This document shows positions 12,099 to 20,128 of a DNA stretch of 32,501 nucleotides, in pieces. Numbering within the stretch: the first letter of the stretch is position 1; each line of letters starts with the position of its first letter. The DNA lies in the NCBI GenBank assembly GCA_963658405.1, contig CAVKQI010000016.1, positions 1 to 32,501 on the forward strand. Direction: 5' to 3'. The translations under genes and the position numbers were made by a program. The notes below the pieces were generated by a model. The model was not told the DNA's origin. It saw only the letters and a program-made list of their open reading frames with translations, and made no database searches. Source of the stretch: CAG-791 sp963658405 (lineage in GTDB: Bacteria > Bacillota > Clostridia > Lachnospirales > Lachnospiraceae).

Positions 12099-12153
12099 GT
12101 ATTGGGGCAACGGGGAGAGAGGGCGCAAGGGTCTAAACCGCCATCAGGATGCT

Positions 12154-12609
12154 ATGAAGAAAGACGCAGAACGGGAATACAGGATCGAACAGTATTGTCA
12201 GAACAGAATAGCGAACGATAGCCAGCGTCAAGCTTACAGGAAAGCGTTCCCTGCATCGAAGCGATGGAAGGACGAGACGGTGGACTCCAAGGCTTCCAAA
12301 CTGGAAAAAACAGGCAAGGTTGAGGCAAGGTTAAAAGAGCTAAGGGAACAGGCGGATCAGCTGGCCAAAGAGGCAGCGCAGAAGGACGCAGAGAAGGCTT
12401 GCCTTACCAGAGTGCAGAAGCGGCAGATACTGGCAGGCATAGCGACAGACCCGCAGTCCTGCGTATCGGATATCTGCCGGGCCATTGACCTGGACAATAA
12501 GATGCAGGGGGAATACATCGAGAAGGTCAGCGTCTCCGGTGAGATCAATAATCCCTTTGCCGGGATGAGCACGGCAGACCTGTTAAAGCTGGCAGGTGAA
12601 CGAATGTGA
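12154..12609 (+). CDS. terminase small subunit
   Basis: This 151-aa protein runs from ATG 12154, preceded by CAGGA; an in-frame TTG at 12097 is less likely because it falls in the hairpin above. The N-terminal part (EQYCQNRIANDSQRQAYRKAFP...KWKDETVDSKASKLEKTGKVEARLKELRE pattern) is the Terminase_2 DNA-binding domain: a helix-turn-helix with the typical QA(Y/A)RxA(F/Y)P and SKLxxxxKVxxRLxEL stretches. It recognises the packaging site and works with TerL. Its end overlaps the TerL start (GTGA). Confidence 0.85.
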   Translation: MKKDAEREYRIEQYCQNRIANDSQRQAYRKAFPASKRWKDETVDSKASKLEKTGKVEARLKELREQADQLAKEAAQKDAEKACLTRVQKRQILAGIATDPQSCVSDICRAIDLDNKMQGEYIEKVSVSGEINNPFAGMSTADLLKLAGERM

Positions 12610-14003
12610 CAGCAACCAAAGAGGACATCATCAGAGGGGCACGGTGCGAGCTTTCCAGACGGTCGTTCTGGTGGTACTGCCGAACCGTGGCGCCGGACTT
12701 CTATAAACCGGAAAGAACTTTCCTGAAGGACTTTTGCGATACCTTGCAGGACTTCCTTGGGAGTGATGAAAGCGTGCTGATCGTCAACATGCCGCCCCGG
12801 CACGGTAAGAGCTACACAGTGAGCCATTTTGTGGAGTGGGTGCTGGGCGTGGATAAGACCAGGAAGATCATGACCGGCTCTTACAACGAGACGCTTTCCA
12901 CGAACTTCTCCAAGAATGTCCGCAACACCATCATGGAGGTAAAGGCAGACAGGGACAGGATCGTCTACTCTGACATCTTCCCCGGCAGCCGGATCAAGTA
13001 CGGTGACGCTGCTATGAACATGTGGAGCCTGGAAGGCGCGTACAACAGCTACCTTGCCACATCTCCCAGGGGCACAGCTACCGGCTTTGGCTGCTCCCTT
13101 ATGATTATTGATGATATCATCCGCTCCGCAGAGGATGCCTATAATGCCAACGTGCTGGAAGGGCATTGGAACTGGTTTACCAACACCATGCTCTCTCGTC
13201 TGGAAGAAGGCGGCAAGATCATCGTGGTCATGACGCGCTGGCACTCGGAAGATCTGGCAGGACGGCTCATGGCGGCCAGGCCGGATGCAAAGGTGATCCT
13301 GTACAAGGCAGTACAGGACGATGGCTCCATGCTCTGCCCGGAGATTCTCTCCAAAGCGTCCTACATCCAGAAGACCAAGGACATGGGCGCCGAGATCGTA
13401 GAAGCCAACTACCAGCAGACACCCATTGACATAAAGGGCAGGCTCTATACCGAGCTGAAGACATACACAGAGCTTCCGCATGATGCCGAGGGGAAACCGC
13501 TCTGGACAGCAGTTAAGAACTACACCGACACGGCCGATACCGGCGACGACTATCTGTGCAGCATCAATTATGCGGTATACAACCGCGAGGCCTATGTGAT
13601 CAACGTCCTGTTTACCAAAGAGGGCATGGAGATCACAGAGCCCGCGACAGCAAAGATGCTGCAGGAAGATGGCGTCAACGTGGCCGATATCGAATCGAAC
13701 AACGGCGGCCGCGGCTTTGCGAGAGCAGTCGAGCGGATCTTAAAAGAGAAATACCGGACGAATCATACCGTGATCCATCCGTTTACACAGACAAAAAATA
13801 AACAGTCAAGAATTCTGTCCAACAGTGCCTGGGTGATGCAGCATATCTATTTCCCGGCGAACTGGCGGGACAGGTGGCCGGCTTTTTATCTGGCCTTGAC
13901 GAAATACCAGAAGGAAGGTCGAAACGCCCACGATGATGCACCGGATGCTGTGACAGGCATTGCGGAGAAGCTGGGAGCGGGTTCGACCTTTAGTTTTGAG
14001 TAG
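12606..14003 (+). CDS. terminase large subunit
   Basis: This 465-aa packaging motor starts with GTG 12606, overlapping the TerS stop. The ATPase domain has Walker A MPPRHGKS (residues 62-69) and Walker B LMIIDD (165-170), with the catalytic carboxylate after it. The motif MTRWHSEDLAGRL (about 207-219) is usual in this family. The C-terminal RNase H-like nuclease (about 300-450) has IESNNGGRGFARAVE and a terminal HDDAPDAVTG, with Asp residues for metals. It cleaves and pumps DNA into the prohead through the portal. Confidence 0.95.
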   Translation: MTATKEDIIRGARCELSRRSFWWYCRTVAPDFYKPERTFLKDFCDTLQDFLGSDESVLIVNMPPRHGKSYTVSHFVEWVLGVDKTRKIMTGSYNETLSTNFSKNVRNTIMEVKADRDRIVYSDIFPGSRIKYGDAAMNMWSLEGAYNSYLATSPRGTATGFGCSLMIIDDIIRSAEDAYNANVLEGHWNWFTNTMLSRLEEGGKIIVVMTRWHSEDLAGRLMAARPDAKVILYKAVQDDGSMLCPEILSKASYIQKTKDMGAEIVEANYQQTPIDIKGRLYTELKTYTELPHDAEGKPLWTAVKNYTDTADTGDDYLCSINYAVYNREAYVINVLFTKEGMEITEPATAKMLQEDGVNVADIESNNGGRGFARAVERILKEKYRTNHTVIHPFTQTKNKQSRILSNSAWVMQHIYFPANWRDRWPAFYLALTKYQKEGRNAHDDAPDAVTGIAEKLGAGSTFSFE

Positions 14004-14012
14004 GGGCAAAAG

Positions 14013-15554
14013 ATGTTTGACTTTGGAATGAGCCTGATGGCTGGCATCAACAGAATAATCCGGGAAGGCGGCAAGGATCACCTGACCGAGCGTGAATTCA
14101 TGCAGCGGGAGCTTAACCATTTCCTTCACTCCCCGGAGCGGCGAATGATGCTGGCAGGAGAAAGCTACTTCCTGGGAGATCAGGACATCCGCTTAAAGGA
14201 GCGCACAGCCATCGGTGAGGATGGACAGCCTCATCCGGTCCACAACCTGCCGAACAGCAGGCTGGAGGATAACCAGTACAGAAAGATGGTGCTGCAGAAA
14301 GCCAACTATCTGACAGGCAAGCCGGTATCCATGCAGAGCGACGATGCTGCGTATCTGGACGCATTAAAGACCATCTTCAATGCAGGATGGGACAGAAAGC
14401 TTCGGGGCATCACAGAGAGCGCACTGAATGAGGGAATTGCGTGGGTGTTTCCCACCTATGCCGCAGACGGGCACTTTGTCCTCAGAGTCTTCCCGGGCTA
14501 TGAGATATGCCCCGGATGGGCAGATTCCGAGCACGAGGTTTTGGAATACGCTTACCGGATCTATCCGGTGGAGGTATACGAAGGCAAGACCATCACAAAG
14601 ACCATCTGGAAGATAGAGGTGTACACGCCGAATGGTATTGATTACTACGAGACCAACGGCTACGGTATGGAGCCTGTCCCATGTGATCCCTGGCATCAGG
14701 ATTACCTGGTCATCACGGACGAGGACGGCCACGAAGAGGGGTACAACTGGTCACGGATTCCCCTGGTGCCCTTTAGGGCGAACCGGTACGAGACGCCCCT
14801 GATCAAGGGAGTAAAGAGCCTGCAGGATGCCATCAATACCATCCTGTCCAACTTCTCCGACAACATGCAGGAGGATACCAGAAACACTATCCTTGTCCTG
14901 GTCAACTATGACGGTGAAAACCTTGGGAGCTTCCGGCAGAACCTTGCAACCTACGGCGCGGTCAAGGTGGCCAGCGTGGACGGCGTGCAAGGAGATGTAA
15001 AGACCCTGCAGGTGGCGGTCAATGCAGAGAACTACAAGGCAATTTTAGAGATCCTCAAAAAGGCCATCATCGAGAATTGCATGGGATACGATGCGAAGGA
15101 CGACCGCCTCTCCGGCACGCCCAACGAGATGAACATCCAGTCCATGTACAACGATATAGACATGGATGCCAATTCCATGGAGACGGAGTTCCAGGCATCC
15201 TTAGAACAGCTTCTCTGGTTCGTAAAGGCGCATCTGGCCAACATCGGTGCAGGATCCTTCGATGATTCCAGAGTTAGCTTTATCTTTAACCGAAGCGTGA
15301 TGATGAACCAGGCAGAGCAGATCAACAATGCCAGGAATTCTGCCGGTATCATCTCTGACGAGACCATCATGGCACACCATCCGTGGGTCACAGATGTGGC
15401 AGAAGAGATGGAGCGGCTGCAGAAGCAGAAGGAGGAGAACCTGACACAGTACGGCTTTGGTGCTGGGAATCCCTTCGAGGGAAAGCAGAAAAAGGATGAC
15501 GTGGACGAGGACGATGCAGACAAGGACGACGTAGACGAGGATGAAGAGCAGTAA
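14013..15554 (+). CDS. portal protein (SPP1 gp6-like)
   Basis: This 513-aa protein forms the dodecameric ring at the head vertex. Evidence: length, position after TerL, and typical segments such as NNLPNS-like HNLPNSRLEDNQYRKMVLQKANYLTGKPVSM (about residues 70-110) and PLIKGVKSLQDAINTILSNFSDNM (about 260-285). The C-terminus is an acidic repeat tail (DDVDEDDADKDDVDEDEEQ), an unusual but seen feature that may face the DNA or scaffold. The start follows GGGGCAAAAG weakly. The end overlaps the MuF gene by 14 bases. Confidence 0.9.
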   Translation: MFDFGMSLMAGINRIIREGGKDHLTEREFMQRELNHFLHSPERRMMLAGESYFLGDQDIRLKERTAIGEDGQPHPVHNLPNSRLEDNQYRKMVLQKANYLTGKPVSMQSDDAAYLDALKTIFNAGWDRKLRGITESALNEGIAWVFPTYAADGHFVLRVFPGYEICPGWADSEHEVLEYAYRIYPVEVYEGKTITKTIWKIEVYTPNGIDYYETNGYGMEPVPCDPWHQDYLVITDEDGHEEGYNWSRIPLVPFRANRYETPLIKGVKSLQDAINTILSNFSDNMQEDTRNTILVLVNYDGENLGSFRQNLATYGAVKVASVDGVQGDVKTLQVAVNAENYKAILEILKKAIIENCMGYDAKDDRLSGTPNEMNIQSMYNDIDMDANSMETEFQASLEQLLWFVKAHLANIGAGSFDDSRVSFIFNRSVMMNQAEQINNARNSAGIISDETIMAHHPWVTDVAEEMERLQKQKEENLTQYGFGAGNPFEGKQKKDDVDEDDADKDDVDEDEEQ

Positions 15555-17229
15555 ATACTGGAAAGCCCGCATGGAAGCCGTAGAGGCGGCAGGCTACAAA
15601 ATCGGATACGAAGCATACAAGGAATCAGAGGCTGCCCTAAATCTGGCAGAGCAGGAGCTTTTAAAGCAGATAGAAAAGTGGATCAACCGGATCGCAGAGG
15701 AGAACGGCATCAGCTACGCGAAGGCCAGAGAGCTGCTGACCAAGGGCGAGCTGGAGGAGTTTAAGTGGGATGTAAACCAGTACATCGAGAAAGGCCGCGG
15801 CAATGCCCTCAGCGGTGCGTGGATGCACGAACTTGAAAATGCTTCTGCCAGGGCACATATATCGAGACTGGAAGCCATGCGGCTGCAGCTTCGCCAATAC
15901 ATCGAAGAAGCCTACAACGTGCAGCTTGGCTCTACCCAAAAAGCCCTGACGTCAATCTATGAGTCTGAATATTATCACACGGCCTATGAAATCCAGAAGG
16001 GCGTGGGTGTAGGCTGGCAGATAGGCGGCATCAATACAAAGGCAGTTAATAGAGTCCTTGCCAAGCCATGGACAGCAGATGGTCACGAGTTTTCGGCGCG
16101 GATCTGGAACAACAGGGCGGAGATGGTGGGAAAGCTCCATCAGGAGCTGACGAGACAGATCATCACCGGCGACGCACCGGATAAGGCCATCACGGAGCTG
16201 TCAAAATATGTGAAGCAGGAGGCAGGCCGTGCCAGGCAGAAAGCGGGCACCCTTGTCATGACAGAGGCGGCCGCCATCGGCAACCAGGCACAGCACGACT
16301 GCTTCAAAGATCTGGATGTCGAACAGTTCGAGGTGGTGGAAACACTGGATTCCCACACCTGTGAAATGTGCGGAGACATGGATGGGCGACATTACCCCAT
16401 GACCACCTTTGAGATAGGCGTTACCGCCCCGCCATTCCATCCGAACTGCAGAGGGTGCATTGCACCGTACTTCGACGATGAGTTCCAGCCGAAGAAGCGA
16501 GCGGCACGGGATGAAGAGACCGGCGAGACTGTCATGGTCGATAATATGACCTATAAGGAATGGAAAAAGGAATTTGTAGTAGACGGTGCACAGGAATACA
16601 GAGAGGTGAAACGTGGCGAGGAAAGAGATTTCCATCTGGGAAACGGAGAAACCAAAACAATAATCAATGCAAAACGTGTCACAACTTACAGTACGCCTGT
16701 ATATGTATCTGATAAGGCAAGTATAAAACCAAAGCTGCTTCAGCGAATAAATAAAAATACAGAAGATGCCATGAAACTGTACGGCATTGACGAGGATAGC
16801 AAGCCGACGATTGTTATAGCAAAGTATACAGAGCTTGGAAATACAGCCGGAAAATATGATCCGAAAACCAACACTGTTTATTATTCAGATGGGCTAAAGA
16901 ACAAGGCGGTGCTGGAACAAGTGGGCGGCGAAAGTATGACGGAGTATCACGAGATTTGGCATGCGCGTCAGGTTGAGGAATTCAGAAAAGCAGGCTGGGT
17001 AATAAACAAGGAAAATTATAGGGCTTACATAGAAGCATTGGATGCTAAATGTAAGGCGCGTCTTGCACGCGATAGAGATGGTGTCTATAATACAATTAAA
17101 GAAAGTCCATATGCGAGATGTATGATGGCTGATAACCGCTTTAGTGAAGTCGAAGCAGAGTACATAGCGAGAAATAGAGGTAAGGCACATGAATGGATTC
17201 TCTCCCAAGGAAAAAGAACTATGGGATAA
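15541..17229 (+). CDS. MuF/SPP1 gp7-type minor head protein fused to a zincin-like toxin domain
   Basis: The protein has 562 aa. Residues about 1-320 form the minor head (MuF) protein. A helical N-part is followed by the conserved core with C274-x2-C277 and H300-x2-C303-x2-C306 (HTCEMCGDMDGRHY and HPNCRGC). Family members usually stop near here or carry extra domains. Residues about 360-562 are unrelated, coded by visibly more AT-rich DNA, and contain Y-H470-E-I-W-H474 (HExxH) and E536/E538/E540 in FSEVEAEYIA as possible third zinc ligand. This layout fits MuF polymorphic toxins, delivered with phage particles, with variable C-terminal toxin domains. The three small genes that follow are in the immunity position. 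Confidence 0.85.
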   Translation: MKSSKYWKARMEAVEAAGYKIGYEAYKESEAALNLAEQELLKQIEKWINRIAEENGISYAKARELLTKGELEEFKWDVNQYIEKGRGNALSGAWMHELENASARAHISRLEAMRLQLRQYIEEAYNVQLGSTQKALTSIYESEYYHTAYEIQKGVGVGWQIGGINTKAVNRVLAKPWTADGHEFSARIWNNRAEMVGKLHQELTRQIITGDAPDKAITELSKYVKQEAGRARQKAGTLVMTEAAAIGNQAQHDCFKDLDVEQFEVVETLDSHTCEMCGDMDGRHYPMTTFEIGVTAPPFHPNCRGCIAPYFDDEFQPKKRAARDEETGETVMVDNMTYKEWKKEFVVDGAQEYREVKRGEERDFHLGNGETKTIINAKRVTTYSTPVYVSDKASIKPKLLQRINKNTEDAMKLYGIDEDSKPTIVIAKYTELGNTAGKYDPKTNTVYYSDGLKNKAVLEQVGGESMTEYHEIWHARQVEEFRKAGWVINKENYRAYIEALDAKCKARLARDRDGVYNTIKESPYARCMMADNRFSEVEAEYIARNRGKAHEWILSQGKRTMG

Positions 17230-17350
17230 AGTAGAACCATACGTTATATTAAGTTTAGAAGGCTCTAGGCTCAGAGACGATGCTCCTAAAGAAGCGATAG
17301 ATGCCATGAAAGAGCTTCACGAAATACTTGAACGTTCATTAGAAGTATAA
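17189..17350 (+). CDS. 53-aa protein overlapping the MuF-toxin gene end, candidate immunity partner
   Basis: ATG 17189 lies 41 bases inside the MuF-toxin gene in another frame, and GAGGTAAGGCAC precedes it. The sequence begins MNGFSPKEKELWDKVEPYVI and ends HEILERSLEV. It is helical and acidic. The overlap implies translation coupled to the toxin, as is common for toxin/immunity pairs. No family recognised. It could also be an unrelated small structural protein. Confidence 0.55.
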   Translation: MNGFSPKEKELWDKVEPYVILSLEGSRLRDDAPKEAIDAMKELHEILERSLEV

Positions 17351-17368
17351 AGGGGAGAATAAACAGCG

Positions 17369-17752
17369 ATGCGGATAATTAAAGAAATGGATCTGCAGGA
17401 TGGACAGCTAAATGTTGTCGCAGCTGGAAAGAGAAGTTTCATTGCAGACTTCACTGGGAAAGTGCTGATATATGAAAAAATAGCAGAGGTTTCTGTTCTT
17501 GGCAATCATTGCAAGGGTAAAAAGCATATATATGCGTCATTCATTGCCTGCGACAAAGAATCTTACTTTGGGGATCGCAATATTCATTCCGGTATGGTTT
17601 TTGACGCCAGTGGAAAAGTAGAAGGAAGCGACGGCGTGTATAGAAATGTTTTATTTGCTGGAATGCGGATGGAAGATACAGACCCGATAGAAAGCACGAT
17701 TACATTTGAAATACCTGATTATGAACTTATCGAAAGTCTTTTGAAAATGTAG
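17369..17752 (+). CDS. 127-aa hypothetical protein, candidate immunity gene
   Basis: The start ATG 17369 follows AGGGGAG. The sequence is beta-rich with short alternating strands (QLNVVAAGKRSFIADF, KVLIYEKIAEVSVLGNH, HIYASFIACD). It ends with a helix (YELIESLLKM). It shares AT-rich composition with the MuF toxin extension and its own downstream neighbour, unlike the GC-richer structural genes on both sides. It has some resemblance in layout to the gene at 17821 (beta-rich, about 130 aa). No family is recognised; the immunity role is inferred from position. Confidence 0.65.
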   Translation: MRIIKEMDLQDGQLNVVAAGKRSFIADFTGKVLIYEKIAEVSVLGNHCKGKKHIYASFIACDKESYFGDRNIHSGMVFDASGKVEGSDGVYRNVLFAGMRMEDTDPIESTITFEIPDYELIESLLKM

Positions 17753-17820
17753 ATATTTTTAAAGGCAACGGAGCTGATTGTCCAGGCTTTGATATTTAAT
17801 AAACTTGAAAGGAGCACAAT

Positions 17821-18232
17821 ATGGAAAGACATTTTTTAAGAGAGATGAAATTTGTAAACGGTGTGCTTAGTATTACAAAGGGTGGACGGCGATATAAGGT
17901 ATCAGATTGCGAGCCTATGGTCAAGGTCTATGATNNNNNNNNNNGTCTATGATTGTGTGACGCAGGTTCCGATGTTAAATAGGGGTATAACTGTAAAGCA
18001 TAGAGAGCTTAGAATTGTTCTGTGCGAAGATAATAAACCGCAAAAGTGGGTAACAGAAGATACATTCAATGGCGTGACGAGCTTTGAACTGAGTATGGAA
18101 TATTTGAGAGAAGATGGCGAATATGTGGCCGTTGTACTTAACAATCTAAGTCCGATAGTTATTGATCTCAATGAAGAATGGGAATTTGAAGTATTGGATC
18201 GCGATGTAGTGAAGAAACTGGCATCCTTCTAA
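17821..18232 (+). CDS. about 130-aa hypothetical protein split by an assembly gap, candidate immunity gene
   Basis: AAAGGAG precedes ATG 17821. The frame runs MERHFLREMKFVNGVLSITK...MVKVYD to 17934, then ten N's, then continues one base out of phase as CVTQVPMLNRG... to 18232. The bases before and after the N's are both GTCTATGAT. Removing the N's and one 9-base copy (19 bases) restores a single open frame of 130 codons, so the gene is probably intact. Beta-rich, AT-rich, no recognised family. Last of three small genes after the MuF toxin; a terminator follows. Confidence 0.7.
17935..17944. other. assembly gap (10 N)
   Basis: Fixed-length N run flanked on both sides by the same nine bases, GTCTATGAT. 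This is best explained as two contig ends overlapping by nine bases that were joined by a scaffold placeholder instead of being merged. Confidence 0.9.
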
Positions 18233-18256
18233 AATAACAAAATATCTACACTATGG

Positions 18257-18286
18257 AACCACCGCAGGAGACTGTGGTGGTTTTCT
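18257..18286 (+). terminator. intrinsic terminator after the toxin/immunity cassette
   Basis: AACCACCGCAG-GAGA-CTGTGGTGGTT (18257-18282) has 11 pairs including one G-U. It is followed by TTCTT. It would end transcription between the MuF module and the scaffold/capsid genes, or reduce it. Confidence 0.8.
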
Positions 18287-18289
18287 TAT

Positions 18290-18343
18290 GCCGTAAATCT
18301 GGGTGATCCCAACGGGATGCAGGGTCCGACTCCCTGCTGCGGC
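18290..18343 (+). other. tRNA-like acceptor/T-arm hairpin between MuF module and scaffold gene
   Basis: GCCGTA (18290-18295) pairs with TGCGGC (18338-18343). A six-pair T arm lies inside: GCAGGG-TCCGACT-CCCTGC (18319-18337). A small GGG-TGAT-CCC hairpin (18301-18310) sits where a D arm would be. GGTGATCCCAACGG (18302-18315) recurs at 5301-5314 with one change. There is no anticodon arm. The rest of the space to 18423 shows no gene. Confidence 0.4.
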
Positions 18344-18423
18344 TATAGCCTGCCGGGCGTAAAGCGGCAAAAACCAACCAACACAGGAGAGCGAACTCGT
18401 TAAAAGCGTAGAGAGGATGGAAA

Positions 18424-18558
18424 GTTTGAACAAAATGCCTGATGGCATTTTATTCGAACTCCAAGGATGCCGCAAGCGTCATCCTTGGGAATCGCATCAG
18501 GGAATTCGCCTTCGCGAAATTCCCTTCGCGTTGCCGCAATAAATTGCGGCAGAAAGGA
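18424..18558 (+). repeat. four-hairpin leader element, diverged copy before the scaffold gene
   Basis: M4: GTTTGAACAAAATGCC (18424-18439) with 18444-18459. M3 position: CCAAGGATG/CATCCTTGG (18461-18469 with 18480-18488), completely different bases but still a stem. M2: GGGAATTCGC (18500-18509) with 18514-18524, bulged A kept. M1: TGCCGCAAT-aa-ATTGCGGCA (18532-18551). AAAGGAAG and ATG 18565 follow. Stems change on both sides together relative to the copy at 3680. Confidence 0.85.
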
Positions 18559-18564
18559 AGAAAA

Positions 18565-19218
18565 ATGAACAGGAAGACACTGGAAGACATGGGACTTACC
18601 AAAGAGCAGGTTGATCAGATCATGAAGGAGAACGGCGAGAGCATCGAGAGCACCAAAGCCAAGATGCAGGAGCAGATCGACGAGATCACGAAAGACCGGG
18701 ACGGATATAAGACCCAGATCGCAGACCGGGACAAGCAGCTGGAAGAGCTCAAAAAGAGTGCGGAGAGCACCGAGGAGCTGACAGCGAAGGTCACGGAGCT
18801 GCAGGAAGCCAACAAGACAGCCGCCAAGGAGCACGAGGCACAGATCAAAGAGCTCCGGGTAAATGCCGCTGTGGACAAGGCACTGACAGAAGCAGGAGCA
18901 AGGAACAGCAAGGCTGTTCGCGCACTGTTAGATCTCACAAAGGCAGAGCTTGACCAGGACGGAACGGTCAAGGGCCTGGGAGATCAGCTAAAGACACTGC
19001 AGAAGGCAGAGGACTCCGCATTCCTGTTCAACGCAAAGCCGCAGGTAAAGATAAAGGGCGCACAGCCGGGGGCATCCTCGGACGGCGTACCGGGAGCGGC
19101 AAAAGGCCTTACCAGAGACCAGATCACAAAGATGAGCTACAAGCAGCTTGTGGCTCTTAAAGCATCTGATCCGGAAGGCTTTGAATCAGCAATGTCCGGA
19201 GAAAATTCCGGTGAATAA
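18565..19218 (+). CDS. phage scaffolding protein (gp20-like)
   Basis: This 217-aa protein starts at ATG 18565 after AAAGGAAG; the longer frame from 18442 runs through the hairpin element and is rejected. Residues about 15-110 are a long charged coiled coil (EQIDEITKDRDGYKTQIADRDKQ, LEELKKSAE). A C-terminal part ends in TKMSYKQLVALKASDPEGFESAM. This matches Phage_GP20 minor structural/scaffold proteins, which guide capsid assembly and are then lost. It sits directly before the major capsid gene, as expected. Confidence 0.85.
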   Translation: MNRKTLEDMGLTKEQVDQIMKENGESIESTKAKMQEQIDEITKDRDGYKTQIADRDKQLEELKKSAESTEELTAKVTELQEANKTAAKEHEAQIKELRVNAAVDKALTEAGARNSKAVRALLDLTKAELDQDGTVKGLGDQLKTLQKAEDSAFLFNAKPQVKIKGAQPGASSDGVPGAAKGLTRDQITKMSYKQLVALKASDPEGFESAMSGENSGE

Positions 19219-19241
19219 AAAAAGAAAGGAAGTAATAAAAC

Positions 19242-20117
19242 ATGGCAACTACCAAGCTTGCAAATCTGTTTGACCCTGAAGTTGTTGCAGCTATGATCAG
19301 CGCAAAGCTCCCTAAGGCAATCCGCTTTTCTCCCTTTGCAACCATTGACAACACACTGGCAGGACAGCCGGGCGATACCATCACGGTTCCTAAGTTTTCT
19401 TATATCGGTGACGCGGAGGACGTGGCAGAGGGCGCAGATATCCCGCTGACTGCTCTCACCCACACCACCCAGAAGATCACTGTAAAGAAGGCAGGCAAGG
19501 GCGTAGAGCTGACCGACGAGGCAGTACTGTCCGGTTACGGCGACCCGCAGGGTGAGGCTGTCAATCAGCTGGTGCTCTCCATCGCTTCCAAGGTAGATGC
19601 AGACTGTGCATCTGTCCTGCAGACCGGCACTAAGACCAAGGCGGCCGGTGCGGTGATCTCCTATAACGGCATCGTGGATGCTGTTGACCTCTTCGAAGAG
19701 GAGAGCCCGGATCCCTTCAGCAAGGTGATGTTTATCAATTCCAAGCAGATGACCACCATCCGCAAGGATGCCAATTTCCTCTCCCTGGACAAGTATCCGG
19801 CACCCAAGGGCGCTGTGGTGCTGACCGGCTGCATCGGCTCTATTGCTGGCGTACAGATCGTTGTATCCAACAGAATCGCAGAGATCGCAGGAGCCTCCGG
19901 CGCAGCTTCCACCTACAAGAACCCCATCGTGCAGCTCGAGGTGGACTCCGAGACCGGCATCGCACTTCCTGCCCTTACTATCTACATGAAGAGAGGTGTG
20001 CAGGTGGAGACCGACAGGGACATCGTAGCCAAGAAGACCGTGCTTACCGCTGACCAGCACTATGCTGCAGCACTGACCAATGATGCCAGAGTAGTGGTGG
20101 CCACCTTCAACGCATAG
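19242..20117 (+). CDS. major capsid protein (N4 gp56-like)
   Basis: This 291-aa protein starts MATTKLANLFDPEVVAAMI. Segments typical of the N4-gp56 capsid family are GDTITVPKFSYIGDAEDVAEGADIPLTALTHTTQKITVKKAGKGVELTDEAV (spread over about residues 45-100), TMKR-like YMKRGVQVETDRDI and the late AALTNDARVVV. It has the HK97-type fold. AAAGAAAGGAAG precedes ATG 19242. Codon use is GC-rich and highly regular, as expected for the most abundant phage protein. Scaffold upstream and connectors downstream confirm the role. Confidence 0.9.
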   Translation: MATTKLANLFDPEVVAAMISAKLPKAIRFSPFATIDNTLAGQPGDTITVPKFSYIGDAEDVAEGADIPLTALTHTTQKITVKKAGKGVELTDEAVLSGYGDPQGEAVNQLVLSIASKVDADCASVLQTGTKTKAAGAVISYNGIVDAVDLFEEESPDPFSKVMFINSKQMTTIRKDANFLSLDKYPAPKGAVVLTGCIGSIAGVQIVVSNRIAEIAGASGAASTYKNPIVQLEVDSETGIALPALTIYMKRGVQVETDRDIVAKKTVLTADQHYAAALTNDARVVVATFNA

Positions 20118-20128
20118 GAGGGCTGACC

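Noticed and set aside
12357..13481. 374-codon minus-strand frame opposite TerS/TerL
   Set aside because: Shadow of the terminase genes, with His/Cys/Val-rich composition and no motif; TerL is certain.
17861..18232. Frameshifted or alternative-frame protein across the N gap
   Set aside because: The pre-gap part in that frame lacks a ribosome binding site; merging the duplicate 9 bases gives one intact frame from 17821.
18442..18564. N-terminal extension of the scaffold protein (and likewise 20254-20349 for the connector)
   Set aside because: The added residues (REFAFAKFPSRC, REFAYAKFPSRC) are translations of hairpin module M2; the true starts follow the Shine-Dalgarno at the element end.
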